Shown piece by piece: positions 1 through 9,720 of a stretch of DNA of 64,000 bases. The notes under the pieces were generated by a model, which searched no databases, was not told the DNA's origin, and was given only the letters and a program-made list of their open reading frames with translations. This DNA comes from Meandrina meandrites. Taxonomy: Eukaryota; Cnidaria; Anthozoa; Scleractinia; Meandrinidae. Position numbers and translations under genes: made by a program. How positions within the stretch are numbered: the first letter of the stretch is position 1; each line of letters begins with the position of its first letter. Location: the NCBI GenBank assembly GCA_963693305.1, contig OY855910.1:23254362-23318361 (forward strand), given 5' to 3'.

Positions 1-52
1 GCCGCTTACCGTTCGTCGATTTCTCAGCAAAAGAGAGACTGCTCGCAGTCTA
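1..52 (+). mobile_element. Element E1, right end only (copy 1, left arm)
   Basis: The window opens inside the terminal inverted repeat of E1. These bases match the last 52 bases of the complete copy at 53581-54844, ending GCTCGCAGTCTA. The 9-bp flank GGATGGGGT at 53-61 is the right-hand target duplication; the left one lies outside the window. Confidence 0.85.
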
Positions 53-208
53 GGATGGGGTATATTCTTGGGTTTCACGTGACGTCACAAGCTTTGCTCA
101 AGTCAGTGTCCGCCATGTTGGTGTCCCTCGGGTGTCAAATTTATGCTAATAATAGTCCATTTCTACAGTGACGCTTCTCTATTATCACTTTATTGTTTCG
201 CCAACTAT

Positions 209-1025
209 ATGACTAACCAGGAAGAAAAAACCGACAAAAGTACCGGGCAATCATCTTAAGACATCCCAGTGATCTCTGAGTATGCTAAAGGGTTAGAGCG
301 TCGAGTAAAAAAACAATATTCGCAAAAGATCTCGGTCATCGGAGTTGACCCCGCAACCATACCAGCCGAGCAAGTATGTCGTGAGAGCTCGTGTTCGGCA
401 TTCCAGCGTATGAATGATCCTTTAGTGAACATTCGGGTCATTTCCGAAAACGATGGGACTATTTTGTCAGCCCATTGCTTCGAATGCAAAGCTGCACTGG
501 CTGAGTCATATTCACATATCGTGTTATTTTATTCAGAGGCAACTACACGAATTTATGGCAAGCAGGTAAAATGCTCATGAATTTTGCCGACATAATTATG
601 TCAATGAAGTTCCGTATGCGAGGGCTAAGGAGATCGATTTTTCATCGGCTAAGAAGCTCAAAGAATTCGAAAAGCTCGACCAGAAAATCGAGGATCTACA
701 ACAGCCGCAAGCCCCGAACCATAGAGGTTCTAGTTCTGGGACTACATCGACCGGCGCATCAGCGCCTCAGCGCATGCAGCGTGCATCGCCGCCTTCGAAA
801 GAGGAAACGGATCAGCTTTATGCCAAACTCAACCAGTGCAAAATCTAAGTAGTACCTTTAAGTTTAATCGATCCTTTCGCTGACCAATTTATCGACCAAA
901 GCCGCTCTGTTCCGGTAGTTTCAGAGCTATTCCATACGGATAATTTGAACCTTGGCTATTCGGAAGTGTTGGCGAAATGCATTCAAGTGCAGCTAAACAA
1001 TTCGGCAGAGCAAATCAATTCGTAA
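209..1025 (+). pseudogene. SWIM-finger N-terminal part of a YqaJ-type nuclease gene, broken (copy 1 left)
   Basis: Reading starts at ATG 209, meets an in-frame TAA at 257-259, and resumes as an open frame (269-580) containing PATIPAEQVC and SAHCFECKAALAESYSH. That stretch resembles the SWIM zinc finger (CxCxnCxH) found upstream of YqaJ-like exonuclease domains in cnidarian and fish transposon-linked proteins. The first Cys pair is spaced CxxC and the third Cys is replaced by Tyr, so zinc binding is doubtful. A 4-bp insertion near 594 (CATAATTATGTC against CATATGTC in the right arm) shifts the frame; the rest (VPYARAKEIDFSS-like, then LSLIDPFADQFID-like) continues in other frames to about 1025. 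No YqaJ catalytic region is present. Confidence 0.7.
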
Positions 1026-1578
1026 ACATCGTCCAATTCTAGAGCTAAACTCGCTAGTTCTTCTGAATGCTGCTTGACTTCAGAAGCTGTAGAAGTTTTC
1101 TCGCTGAAATCTACTTTTGCGATTGAAACTCCGCTTTCGTGCACACGTTTTTTCTTGGCTCGCTCTTCTTCGCTCTCAAAGCTCTTTCGGCTAAATTTTC
1201 GTGATCTTTTTCTACGTATTTCTTCTTCTCAAGGGCGACAGTTGGAACCCAACCGACATGCCGGCTCTCCGAAGACGAAGTGTTTGCTACAAACTCGTTC
1301 ACTCTCCAGCACTCTCTTGTTGGAACCCAATTGCAACCCAACAGTTGGAACCCAACCGACATGCTGGCTCTCCGAAGACGAAGTGTTTGCTACTAACTCG
1401 TTCACTCTCCAGCACTCTCTTGTTTCTAGCGTCGCCGCGACTAACCGCAGAAGTCCACTCGTTTCTCCTTCTCCTGTTCTTCTCCTTGATTTGTAATAAC
1501 CTTAGGTATACGAAAAAATCCTAAGCCGTTAGGCTTTCCACTTTTGCTCGAACAGCCGACAGCAACACATAAAACCAT
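1020..1578 (-). pseudogene. THAP domain fragment of a transposase, frameshifted (copy 1 left)
   Basis: On the minus strand from ATG 1578 the reading begins MVLCVAVGCSSKSGKPNG, giving the first two THAP zinc ligands (C-x4-C). The second pair (VCSKHF, C-x2-H) and the closing GWVPTVAL box follow in other frames. THAP is the DNA-binding head of P-element and ISL2EU-type transposases. The copy is interrupted by frameshifts and a ~103-bp tandem duplication covering the VCSKHF region. The catalytic DDE domain is absent. It converges tail to tail with the SWIM fragment. Confidence 0.7.
1241..1424. repeat. Tandem duplication (~103-bp period) inside the THAP remnant
   Basis: The block beginning GTTGGAACCCAACCGACATG at 1241 recurs at 1344. 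The same duplication is in the left arm of copy 2 (from about 56034) and is missing from both right arms (7073-7565 and 61665-62157). It therefore marks the left-arm lineage. Confidence 0.85.
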
Positions 1579-2264
1579 CCCTACTTTCCCACATGAACTC
1601 TTCTTTGAATATGGTTTGTTTACGCTCGAGGGACACCAAGATAGCGGATAGTAACCATTGCTAAGCTAATTGGTCACGTGGGAGAAACCCAAAAATTGTC
1701 TGATACCCATTGTCCAATTCTGTACCACGTGATGTTTTCTATCTAATGAGCGCCAGCGGAAATTAATCGGTTGGTTATAGCTTAAAATAAGTCCATTGAC
1801 TTAAGCCCCACATCCTCGGTTTTATTTTACTAACGAAATCTAATAGTTCACACGGGAGGTATAGATTAACTCCCTTCTTTGGTCATGAGAATATATTTAT
1901 TTCCCCATTTTTATTGAAATTGAAGCGCGCCTTGGAAGCAGAAAGGATTCTCGTACTTGGATTCCACTGATGTCATCATGCATTATGCCGCCTTTTGGTT
2001 ACATGATTAGTTTGTGGTCGTTGTTGATCCAGATTTTTCCGTCTAAAAATACTTTTTCAAAGCCACCATTAGGAACGTTAATCATGGTATAGGTAATGAT
2101 CTACAAATGAGTTCCCCTTCATAACTGAAATTTTGAAACAGCGATGCGTTAGGTAATAACTATTCCGACTGACAAAAGTAAAAAAAAGCAGTCATTTGCC
2201 ACGATTTGTAGATAGAGGTAAGACGAAACAAATATTAAATATTTCACTTGTACTTCGTAGCGTA

Positions 2265-2337
2265 GTTTCCGTAGTGTAGTGGTTATCACATCCGCCTAAC
2301 ACGCGGAAGGTCGCAGGTTCGAGCCCTGCCGGAAACA
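2265..2337 (+). tRNA. tRNA-Val(AAC)
   Basis: A 73-nt cloverleaf: acceptor GTTTCCG pairs with CGGAAAC, the anticodon loop is CTAACAC (anticodon AAC), and the T arm is GCAGG-TTCGAGC-CCTGC. Internal pol III boxes A (TAGTGTAGTGG) and B (GGTTCGAGCCC) are intact, and a T-run starts at 2340. It sits at the inner end of the left palindrome arm. Confidence 0.93.
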
Positions 2338-2981
2338 ACTTTTTTTGTGATGTTTTTATATCGAGCAATTTTTGAGCTTCATTGTTTTAGAAAGTTGATC
2401 ATAAACGAAAAAACATTAAACAATCCACTTGAAGATACGTGCTTAATTCCTGATTTCTCTTCGAAGAACGGGAAAAAAGATTTGGACCAAACTCTACTGC
2501 TGTACGAGAAGGACGTCCAATTCTTTTATTTTGAACTTGTCTTGTGATGGCTAAAAAGACGTTGGGTTGCCCGGTTGAGTTCGTTTCACTGTAAGAACTC
2601 TCAGGTCATTTAGAAAGGAGAATGTTCACTCGAATACCTGCCACTATTCGGAACTTGCACGTCACCTTTTGGAAAACCAAAGTCCTTTGCTCCGCAAAAT
2701 CGTATTTCAAGAGATCGATCATCGAGGAACTACATATCTAACAAAAAGCCCAATTCTGTTTCCTTCGGTAATAATGAGTGGTTTTCTATCCCTGATGATG
2801 ACAGCACGTTGAAAACGCTTGGCTTTGTAATATTTGTATTGGGCTTTAGTCCTGCATGTAAGTCGCTTTTAATTTTATTAGGCCTAATGGTAAATAAGTA
2901 TAAATAAATACATTTTAAGTTTGGTATTGAAATAAAAAAGATGTAGCGTCATGTCACGAATATAGGACAAAGAAAAATTCT

Positions 2982-3065
2982 GAGTCCCAGACGGGAATCG
3001 AACGCATGACTTTCCTTACACCAGCTAGGCATTCTATCCACTGAGCCGGCCACTGAGAGACTCAT
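2982..3065 (-). repeat. tRNA-like sequence (pseudo-tRNA or SINE head)
   Basis: On the minus strand, GTGGCCGGCTCAGTGGATAG resembles a box A/D arm and GCGTTCGATTCCCGT a box B/T arm at tRNA-like spacing. The acceptor ends pair only partly and no convincing anticodon stem forms. Recurs at 58135-58218. Confidence 0.5.
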
Positions 3066-3836
3066 GACAGTGAGCGAGGCAATTTACTTGGCTCATATGT
3101 AATCGCGGCTTGCATACTGTTGGGATAAGCAATGTCGATAGAGTACCGTAAATTTACTATCTTTCTTTGTTTATCATCATGCAGTACGTTATCGACATTT
3201 ATAACAATTTTATACCCGCTCTTTGAGGCTGCGATTATTTTGCATGATGAGGTACATGCATAAGCAGAAAAGATGAAAATGTTTTGGTTTTGTTCCAAAA
3301 AGAAATTAACTTTTTCTGTCCCTTCGATAAAACCTCTTAAAATCACACTCAAATCACTGCCCTGACTCCGGTGGTGATGATTTTGCCAATCATGAATTGC
3401 GTGACAATGAAATTAATAAGGCTACAGGTGAGGCAAGGTCAACTAGTGGGGTCTTTTACCAGTATAAATACGTACTGTTAGGACACAGTATTTCAAGTTC
3501 TGTTATCCCCTGTTGTTCTTGGCAAATTTCCCTCATCGAAATAAAGGACAAAGGAAAGGTTAAGATCCCTGTTTTTTCCCAATTAACTGTGAATAATCAA
3601 TATGTTGGCCAAGATTCACATTATTCGCCACGAAGTCCATTATTAAGACCAATATACCGCAAATTCCTGGTCGATTTTCGTACTGTTTAACTGCTTTTCC
3701 ATTTTATTCATTAAACAGTTAAAGAATACGAAGAAATCAACACTCGAGGTAAGTTAAATTCCTTTGAATTTAGTCACGACGTTTTTCGAAACGAACGGAC
3801 AACATAAAAACTTTGTAGTATATATACCCCGGTTTT

Positions 3837-4048
3837 GCTTATCCCGGTTTCCGTAGCATGCTAGTCCATCGCAGGGCTACCCCCAGCAGTAAATTCGTCG
3901 GTACCCATTTATACACCTGGGTGGAGAGAGGCACTATGAGAGTAACGTGTCTTGCCCAAGAACACAACGCAGTGCCCCGGCCAGGGCTCGAACCCAGACC
4001 TTTCGATCCGGCGTCCAGCGCACTAACCAATAGGCCACCGCGCCTCCC
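3837..4048 (-). mobile_element. tRNA-derived SINE, 5' two-thirds
   Basis: Read on the minus strand it starts GGGAGGCGCGGTGGCC with a box A-like TTGGTTAGTGCGC and box B GGGTTCGAGCCC, then a body shared with the copies at 44291-44598 and 46086-46395. The tRNA-like head shows pol III origin. Immediately beside it (4049-4085) lies a tail fragment of the same family on the opposite strand (AGCTCCAGCCTGATGGGCC). Confidence 0.8.
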
Positions 4049-4351
4049 TAAGCTCCAGCCTGATGGGCCCCTTGGCTCCTAAGCAGACTTTTATATATAT
4101 TTACACAACACAGTAGTACGGCTTCGGAGCAAACCGACACGTAGCAAGGGGGGCACGGGAAGACGCGTTTAATCCAAATTTAATGCATAAATCAATGGTT
4201 TAACAGGAACGGACAGAAGCCCACACCTAAACTCCTATTTTGCATAACACAAAAAAGTCGTAAAAATGAATTTGGATTTAACAAGGCGCATATATATTTT
4301 TTAAAATATAAATTTATGTTTTAATCGAGAATTCATGGTTATATATAGGTA

Positions 4352-4399
4352 TCCTCGATAGTATAGTGGTGAGTATCCTTGTCTGTCCCGACCGGGGAG
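4352..4399 (+). pseudogene. Truncated tRNA-Asp remnant
   Basis: TCCTCGATAGTATAGTGGTGA matches the 5' half of the intact tRNA-Asp at 33499-33570. The anticodon stem is damaged and the variable loop and T arm are missing before the 3' remnant CCGGGGAG. Repeated at 59521-59568. Confidence 0.75.
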
Positions 4400-4698
4400 T
4401 TTTATTTGTCCTCCTATAGCGAACGAGAGCTGCTCGCAACACGCTAACAAGAGCAATTTCTATACCAATGCGTACTATTCTTGTGTTTGATCCTATCAAT
4501 TGCGTAAGTTTAGGCTTCTAGACCTTGTGAAATCAATAAAGCTCGAATAAAACTGCAGTTACCCAACTGCAATCAACGTTTGCCAGCGTCGTTTATTGAC
4601 TTGTTGTCATTTGTGCATTTGCTCACGCTTTGATTTATCGTCATCATCCAATCGTGGTTCATCTTACGTCATCATTTACCAATCACCGTACAGGGAAA

Positions 4699-6045
4699 TT
4701 TTATCACACCTACCGATACTACTTGCGGGTGTTATGTAGTGTGATATTATTTTTGAACTGAGTAATTTTACTTCATGACTAGTTGTTTGTAGTTTTGTGG
4801 CTATCGTGTAAGTCTTATGATTTGAGCACCCACCAGCTCTCCCAGAGTCTTAATGTTGTCCATCTTAGTTTTTCAAGAGCCCTTGGCTCGGTTAGATATT
4901 TTTCATCAGTGGACATGTTTGGGTTAGTACTTTGCAAATGTAGTCCTTCTTTGTTGCTCAAGTTTATAGTTTAAATTCACACCGGGCTTTTTTGGATCTT
5001 TTCAGACCGGGGGGGGGGGCGGATTCCGCCCCCCCTCCGTAACTTCCAGAATATTTAAGCAATCGCAATAAAACTTACAGAATATATAGTATGTCCAGAA
5101 ATCTATCTTTTTATATACGTCACGTGCGGTGATGACGTCACATCACGTGACAATTACATCATGATGTCAAAACAGCCGCCATCTTGGATCCGCCATCTTG
5201 GATTTCAAAACTTTTCCAAAACATCAGAAAACCGGCCAAAATTACTGAAAAATACCCAAAATCTATAAAACAGTGCAAAAAAACCTAAAAGAGGTGAAAG
5301 TAGTTGAATTAAAGTTAATTTTTATTAATGGAAACACGAAAATTACAAATTTGGAAAAACATGTCTGTCAAAATGACGTTGCCATGGTAACGTCAAGTTC
5401 CAGACTCAACAACCTATCCTACCAATTTATTCCCAGATAAATTTTAGAAAAACTCGTAAAGTTTGGTAGCGTTTGGTTGAATCTTGAAAAAGTTATAAAC
5501 GTTCAAAGTCAGCGCGGGCACTTTCCGCCCCCCGCCCGGTCTGGATAGGGTTAAGGTTATTCAGGGTTTAGCTCACACGGGAGATATCTAAGTTTAGGTT
5601 GTGTTGGTTATTCAGTCAAGTGTTTATATTTAAGGGATACTTCCCCACGGTAAATGCCCTTGGAAATTCTTGCTCACCTTGGACCACCATTATGGTTCCT
5701 GTTTTAGTTTCAAGTTTGTTATAGTTTTAGTTCTTCCAAATTTGTCATTGGTCGTTTTCTCCTTTTGTTGGTTCTTCTTGTAGGTCTCTTTGTATCCGCT
5801 TTCTTTAGTACGTCTCGAGTTTTCCAAGGTCATCGAAATTCGTTCCCAAACATGTCTACATATTGGCTATATAGTTGGCGCACCTTCAAGGTTGTAGTCA
5901 GTCGGCAGTTAGTTGTTAACCCAACGCAGTTCAAGTTAATAAAGAAGAAAAGAAGAAGATTACCACAGAGTCACGGTTACCTCTCCTAGCTAATTCCTCG
6001 TCCTAACACGGGCATTTTATAACACCTGCCGATACTACTTGCGGG
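4699..6045. repeat. Segment bounded by 31-bp direct repeats (possible solo LTR)
   Basis: TTTTATCACACCTACCGATA... at 4699-4729 recurs nearly unchanged at 6015-6045. The interval begins TGTTAT and ends ATAACA, like LTR termini, and ends near AATAAAG and purine-rich DNA. No retroviral-type ORF is present, and the flanks do not show a normal 4-6-bp target duplication. A solo LTR or shrunken LTR element is possible but unproven. Confidence 0.35.
4975..5550. mobile_element. TTAA-flanked MITE-like insertion
   Basis: A 576-bp insertion flanked by TTAA at 4971-4974 and 5551-5554. It has GC-rich inverted ends near both termini (CAGACCGGGGG... on the left; ...CCCCGCCCGGTCTGG on the right). The matching position in copy 2 (60140-60143) holds a single TTAA with continuous flanks. 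The TTAA target suggests piggyBac- or Kolobok-type mobilisation; there is no coding capacity. Confidence 0.85.
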
Positions 6046-6287
6046 CCCACTTTGAGTCGAGATTGTTTCTGGTATATTATATATATACGTGCGGACTACA
6101 ATGATGAGTCCTCGAGTTTTGGCCTCTGGGCCAAAACCCTGCGGGGGCAATTACATTCATATAAATCAACCTAAAAAAAAATCTGCTATGTGGTAGGAGA
6201 TAGAGGAAATATTTATTATACCGCGGTGTGTACCGCAGGGTGAAGAAAGTGGCCATTCATGAGATATCACACCCACCCAACCAACTT

Positions 6288-6317
6288 CTCCCCCCCCCCC
6301 CCCCCAAAAAAAAAAAA
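6288..6317. repeat. Poly(C)/poly(A) tract
   Basis: A run of about 17 C followed by about 12 A. The copy-2 counterpart (60881-60908) differs slightly in run length. Confidence 0.9.
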
Positions 6318-6337
6318 GATTCCTGAAAGAATGCTCA

Positions 6338-6398
6338 GGCAGGGCTCGAACCTGCGACCTTCCGTGTGTTAGGCGGATGTGATAACCACTACACTACG
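6338..6398 (-). pseudogene. tRNA-Val(AAC) pseudogene, acceptor lost
   Basis: The D, anticodon and T arms match the intact gene at 2265-2337. The 5' acceptor half is replaced by TTTCACT sequence and the 3' acceptor is degraded, so no acceptor stem can form. It is the mirror of the tRNA-Val in the left arm. Confidence 0.85.
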
Positions 6399-7072
6399 AG
6401 TGAAATACTTAATATTTGTTTCGTCTTACCTCTATCTACAAATCGTGGCAAATGACTGTTCTTTTTTTTACTTTTGTCAGTCGGAATAGTTATTACATAA
6501 CGCATCGCAGTTTCAAAATTTCAGTTATGAAGGGAAAACTCATTTGTAGATCATTACCTATACCATGATTAACGTTCCTAAAGGTGGCCTTGAAAAAGTA
6601 TTTTTAGAAGGAAAAATCTGGATCAACAACGACCACAAACTAATCGTGTAACCAAAAGGCGGCATAATGCATGATGACATCAGTGGAATCCAAGTACGAG
6701 AATCTTTTCTGCTTCCAAGGCGCGCTTCAATTTCAATAAAAATGGGGAAATATATTCTCATGACCAAAGAAGGGAGTTAATCTATACCTCCCGTGTGAAC
6801 TATTAGATTTCGTTAGTAAAATGCAATAAAACCGGGGATGTGGGGCTTAAGTCAAGGGACTTATTTTAAGCTATAACCAACCGATTAATTTCCGCTAGCG
6901 CTCATTAGATAGAAAACATCACGTGGTACAGAATTGGACGATGGGTATCAGACAATTCTTGGGTTTCTCCCACGTGACCAATTAGCTTAGCAACGGTTAC
7001 TATCCGCCATCTTGGTGTCCCTCGAGCGTAAACAAACCATATTCAAAGAAGAGTTCATGTGGGAAAGTAGGG

Positions 7073-7565
7073 ATGGTTTTATGTGTTGTTGTCGGCTGTT
7101 CGAGCAAAAGTGGAAAGCCTAACGGCTTAGGATTTTTTCGTATACCTAAGGTTATTACAAATCAAGGGGAAGAACAGGAGAAGGAGAAACGAGTGGACTT
7201 CTGCGGTTAGTCGCGGCGACGCTAGAAACAAGAGAGTGCTGGAGAGTGAACGAGTTTGTAGCAAACACTTCGTCTTCGGAGAGCCAGCATGTCGGTTGGG
7301 TTCCAACTGTCGCCCTTGATAAGAAGAAATACGTAGAAAAAGATCACGAAAATGTAGCCGAAAGAGCTTTGAGAGCGAAGAAGAGCGAGCCAAGAAAAAA
7401 CGTGTGCACAAAAGCGGAGTTTCAATCGCAAAAGTAGATTTCAGCGAGCCAACTTCTACAGCTTCTGAAGTCGAGCAGCATTCAGAAGGACTAGCGAGTT
7501 TAGCTCTAGAATTGGACGATGTTTACGAATTGATTTGCTCTGCCAAAATGTTTAGCTGTACTTGA
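7073..7565 (+). pseudogene. THAP domain fragment of a transposase (copy 1 right)
   Basis: The ATG at 7073 opens MVLCVVVGCSSKSGKPNGLG followed by FFRIPKV, typical of a THAP N-terminus. After a stop near 7210 another frame supplies ESERVCSKHF (C-x2-H), and a third gives GWVPTVALDKKKYVEKD. All four zinc ligands (C-x4-C...C-x2-H) and the AVPTIF-like box are therefore visible, but spread over at least three frames. THAP domains bind transposon ends or promoter DNA. No DDE catalytic region follows; the remnant ends at a TGA (7563-7565). This copy lacks the tandem duplication seen in left arms. Confidence 0.78.
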
Positions 7566-8326
7566 ATGCATTTCGCCAACAGTTCCGAATAGCCAAGGTT
7601 CAAATTATCCGTATGGAATAGCTCTGAAACTACCGGAAAATTTGTCAGCGAAAATTGATCAGCGAAAGGATCGATTAAACTTAAAGGTACTACTTAGATT
7701 TTGCACTGGTTGAGTTTGGCATAAAGCTGATCCGTTTCCTCTTTCGAAGGCGGCGATGCACGCTGCATGCGCTGAGGCGCTGATGCGCCGGTCGATGTAG
7801 TCCCAGAACTAGAAGCTGCTGTATGGTTCGGGACTTGCGGCTGTTGTACATCCTCGATTTTCTGGTCGAGCTCTTCTTTGAGCTTCTTAGCCGATGAAAA
7901 ATCGATCTCCTTAGCCCTCGCATACGGAACTTCATTGACATATGTCGACAAAATCCATGAGCATTTTACCTGCTTGCCATAAATTCGTGTAGTTGCCTCT
8001 GAATAAAATAACACGATATGTGAATATGACTCAGCCAGTGCAGCTTTGCATTCGAAGCAATGGGCTGACAAAATAGTCCCATCGTTTTCGGAAATGACCC
8101 AAATGTTCACTAAAGGATCATTCATACGCTCGAATGCCGAACACGAGCTCTCACGACATACCTGCTCGGCTGGTATGGTTGCAGGGTCAACTCCGATGAC
8201 CGAGAACTTTTGCGAATATCTTTTTTTTACTCGACGCTCTAACCCTTTAGCATACTCAGAGATCACTGGGATGTCTTAAGATGATTGCCCGGTACTTTTG
8301 TCGGTTTTTTCTTCCTGGTTAGCCAT
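7530..8326 (-). pseudogene. SWIM-finger N-terminal part of a YqaJ-type nuclease gene (best-preserved copy)
   Basis: From ATG 8326 the frame reads MANQEEKTDKSTG, has a TAA about 16 codons in, then stays open for 190 codons (8266-7694). It contains VIGVDPATIPAEQVC, the degenerate SWIM finger SAHCFECKAALAESYSH (third Cys replaced), VPYARAKEIDFSSAKKLKEE, and a Ser/Thr/Ala-rich linker. Beyond the stop, LSLIDPFADQFID-like residues recall the region before the YqaJ nuclease core in related proteins. That core is absent. Known relatives are large nucleases paired with THAP transposases in ISL2EU elements; the assignment here is from motif memory. Confidence 0.7.
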
Positions 8327-8482
8327 ATAGTTGGCGAAACAATAAAGTGATAATAGAGAAGCGTCACTGTAGAAATGGACTATTATTAGCATAAATTTGA
8401 CACCCGAGGGACACCAACATGGCGGACACTGACTTGAGCAAAGCTTGTGACGTCACGTGAAACCCAAGAATATACCCCATCC

Positions 8483-9711
8483 TAGACTGCGAGCAGTCTC
8501 TCTTTTGCTGAGAAATCGACGAACGGTAAGCGGCGAAGCCGCGATCGGCAAACAGCGGGGGCGAAAAGAGAGACTGCAATGGTTTCATATTAAACTTCTG
8601 ATGCCCGGCACACTGGTGACGGAGTGATTTGATTGGTCGGTTTTTGATACGATGACAGGAATCTGTCAATGACCTCATTTGGATACCTACAGCGCGGGCC
8701 AAATTTCGGTAAACAAATATGGCTGCTTCTGTCGTGGACAGAATTTGCGCGGAGTGAAGTTTAAAAAGGAACAGGAGCAAGCCGTACTCACTCTTGTTGA
8801 GAAGAAAGATGTTTGCCGACGGGATTTGGTAAAAGCCTCATTTACCAAAGCTATTGAGTTGCAAAAAATGCTATCGATAGTGTGATGCCAGCCGTGATTC
8901 TCGTCGTCCCGTTTCGAAGTATTGCCGAAGAGCAAGTCAGATGTGGTGAGTTTGATCTTAAAGCGTGGGGACTTTGACATTCGCTCGAATCTTTCTTCTG
9001 TGTCATAATTTTCTTTGTCCTTGCAGGACTTTCCCTCTTGCTGTTTCTGTTCGATAAAGTGATGCGGGCGATTAAGTTCCTGTCGAATAAAGCAAATCGA
9101 CGGCTCCGCGTTTCTAACTTTGATGGATGGCACATTTTTCTGAACCCACGAGAGGAAAGCGTATCAATCCGCAGGACTGAAAATCCAAGTCTTTCAAAAA
9201 TAGAGTTCAGTGAAGGCCTTTCTTCTCCTTTTCGACACGAGACATAAAAAGTATTTTCTGTGCTGATATATGGATGTCATGGGCTGTCGTTCTCCGGAAA
9301 GCTCGCCAGAGATGTTTTTCGAGGGAAAATTCCCATAAATTGTTTTAAACGAGCATTTACACAGACGGCAAAAATCAGAAAGAGATGAAGAGCTTTTGTT
9401 CTCCCTGTTTAAAACAGGTTTCTTTGGCGTAGAACCGCTCATCGCATCTTCGACATTTTCGTAGACTGCGGTCTCTTTTGCTGTGAAATCGACTAATATT
9501 TCGCGGGAAAATTTGACAGCGGAGTATCATTTTCCAAATTGGGCGTAGGTGCCAATGATGTATCTGTCAAATCGCATCAGAAGTTTAATATGAAACCATT
9601 GCAGTCTCTCTTTTCGCTGTTTGCCGATCGGGGCTTCGCCGCTCTCTCCTCGCGGCTTTGCCGCTTACCGTTCGTCGATTTCTCAGCAAAAGAGAGAGAG
9701 CTCGCAGTCTA
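8483..9711 (-). mobile_element. Element E1, complete copy in right arm of copy 1
   Basis: A 1229-bp element bounded by TAGACTGCGAGC and its inverse GCTCGCAGTCTA. Inverted ends of about 120-140 bp include CTCTTTTGCTGAGAAATCGA. The direct target duplication ACCCCATCC (9 bp) is at 8474-8482 and 9712-9720. A 9-bp duplication with long inverted ends is characteristic of Mutator-like elements, though Merlin and other families overlap. The interior holds only a decayed ORF on the minus strand and no transposase. Confidence 0.85.
8687..9442 (-). pseudogene. Decayed cysteine-rich (ZAD-like) ORF carried by E1
   Basis: On the minus strand from ATG 9442: MSGSTPKKPVLNRENK, then SDFCRLCKCSFKTIYGNF. After a frameshift, another frame continues YISTENTF-like and LSSRGFRKCAIH-like sequence (seen best in copy 2 at 63933-63712). 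Two Cys pairs at each end of a ~75-residue module recall zinc-finger-associated (ZAD-type) domains, but one Cys of the second pair is lost. Downstream frames (KSCKDKENYDTEERFERM) are Lys/Ser-rich and unrecognised. It looks like the 5' part of a captured or element-borne gene, now non-functional. Confidence 0.5.
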
Positions 9712-9720
9712 ACCCCATCC

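Larger units (their letters stand above)
66..1694 (+). mobile_element. Element E2, left arm of copy 1 (ISL2EU-like, non-autonomous)
   Basis: A DNA transposon with inverted ends: TCTTGGGTTTCACGTGACG at the start and the related ...CACGTGGGAGAAACCC at the end, both leading into a GCCATNTTGGTGTCCCTCG-type block. It is flanked by the dinucleotide AT (64-65 and 1695-1696). Inside are two convergent gene remnants: a SWIM-type gene on the plus strand and a THAP domain on the minus strand. It is 116 bp longer than the right-arm copy (6957-8469), mainly because of a ~103 bp internal tandem duplication. Assignment to ISL2EU rests on the THAP plus YqaJ-type gene pair and the 2-bp target, and is inference. 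Confidence 0.75.
2338..6337. other. Palindrome spacer, copy 1
   Basis: About 4 kb between the two arms with no convincing protein gene; the short open frames have no recognisable domain. It contains a tRNA-like sequence, a SINE, a truncated tRNA-Asp remnant, an LTR-like segment and a TTAA-flanked insertion, each listed separately. The same spacer without the TTAA insertion recurs at 57491-60927. Confidence 0.8.
6957..8469 (+). mobile_element. Element E2, right arm of copy 1 (ISL2EU-like)
   Basis: A 1513-bp element with termini TCTTGGGTTTCTCCCACGTG and ...CACGTGAAACCCAAGA, flanked by AT (6955-6956 and 8470-8471). It carries a THAP remnant reading rightward and a SWIM remnant reading leftward, meeting in the middle. 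Both stop before the catalytic domains (DDE, YqaJ), as expected of an internally deleted derivative. The empty target survives at 23431-23460. Confidence 0.8.

Noticed and set aside
571..852. Arg/Ser-rich frame MSMKFRMRGLRRS
   Set aside because: An out-of-frame shadow of the SWIM-gene linker, not an SR protein.
3062..3352. Minus-strand frame MSVILRGFIEGTEKVN, repeated at 58215-58520
   Set aside because: No domain; repeated only because the spacer is duplicated, and copy 2 gains an in-frame insertion without other support.
4699..6045. Complete LTR retrotransposon
   Set aside because: No gag or pol, no proper target duplication; kept only as a low-confidence LTR-like segment.
6090..6150. ATGATGAGTCC followed by a GTTTTGGCC/GGCCAAAAC hairpin, suggesting a hammerhead ribozyme
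   Set aside because: The CUGAUGA core starts with A rather than C and no GAAA follows stem II, so the catalytic core cannot form.
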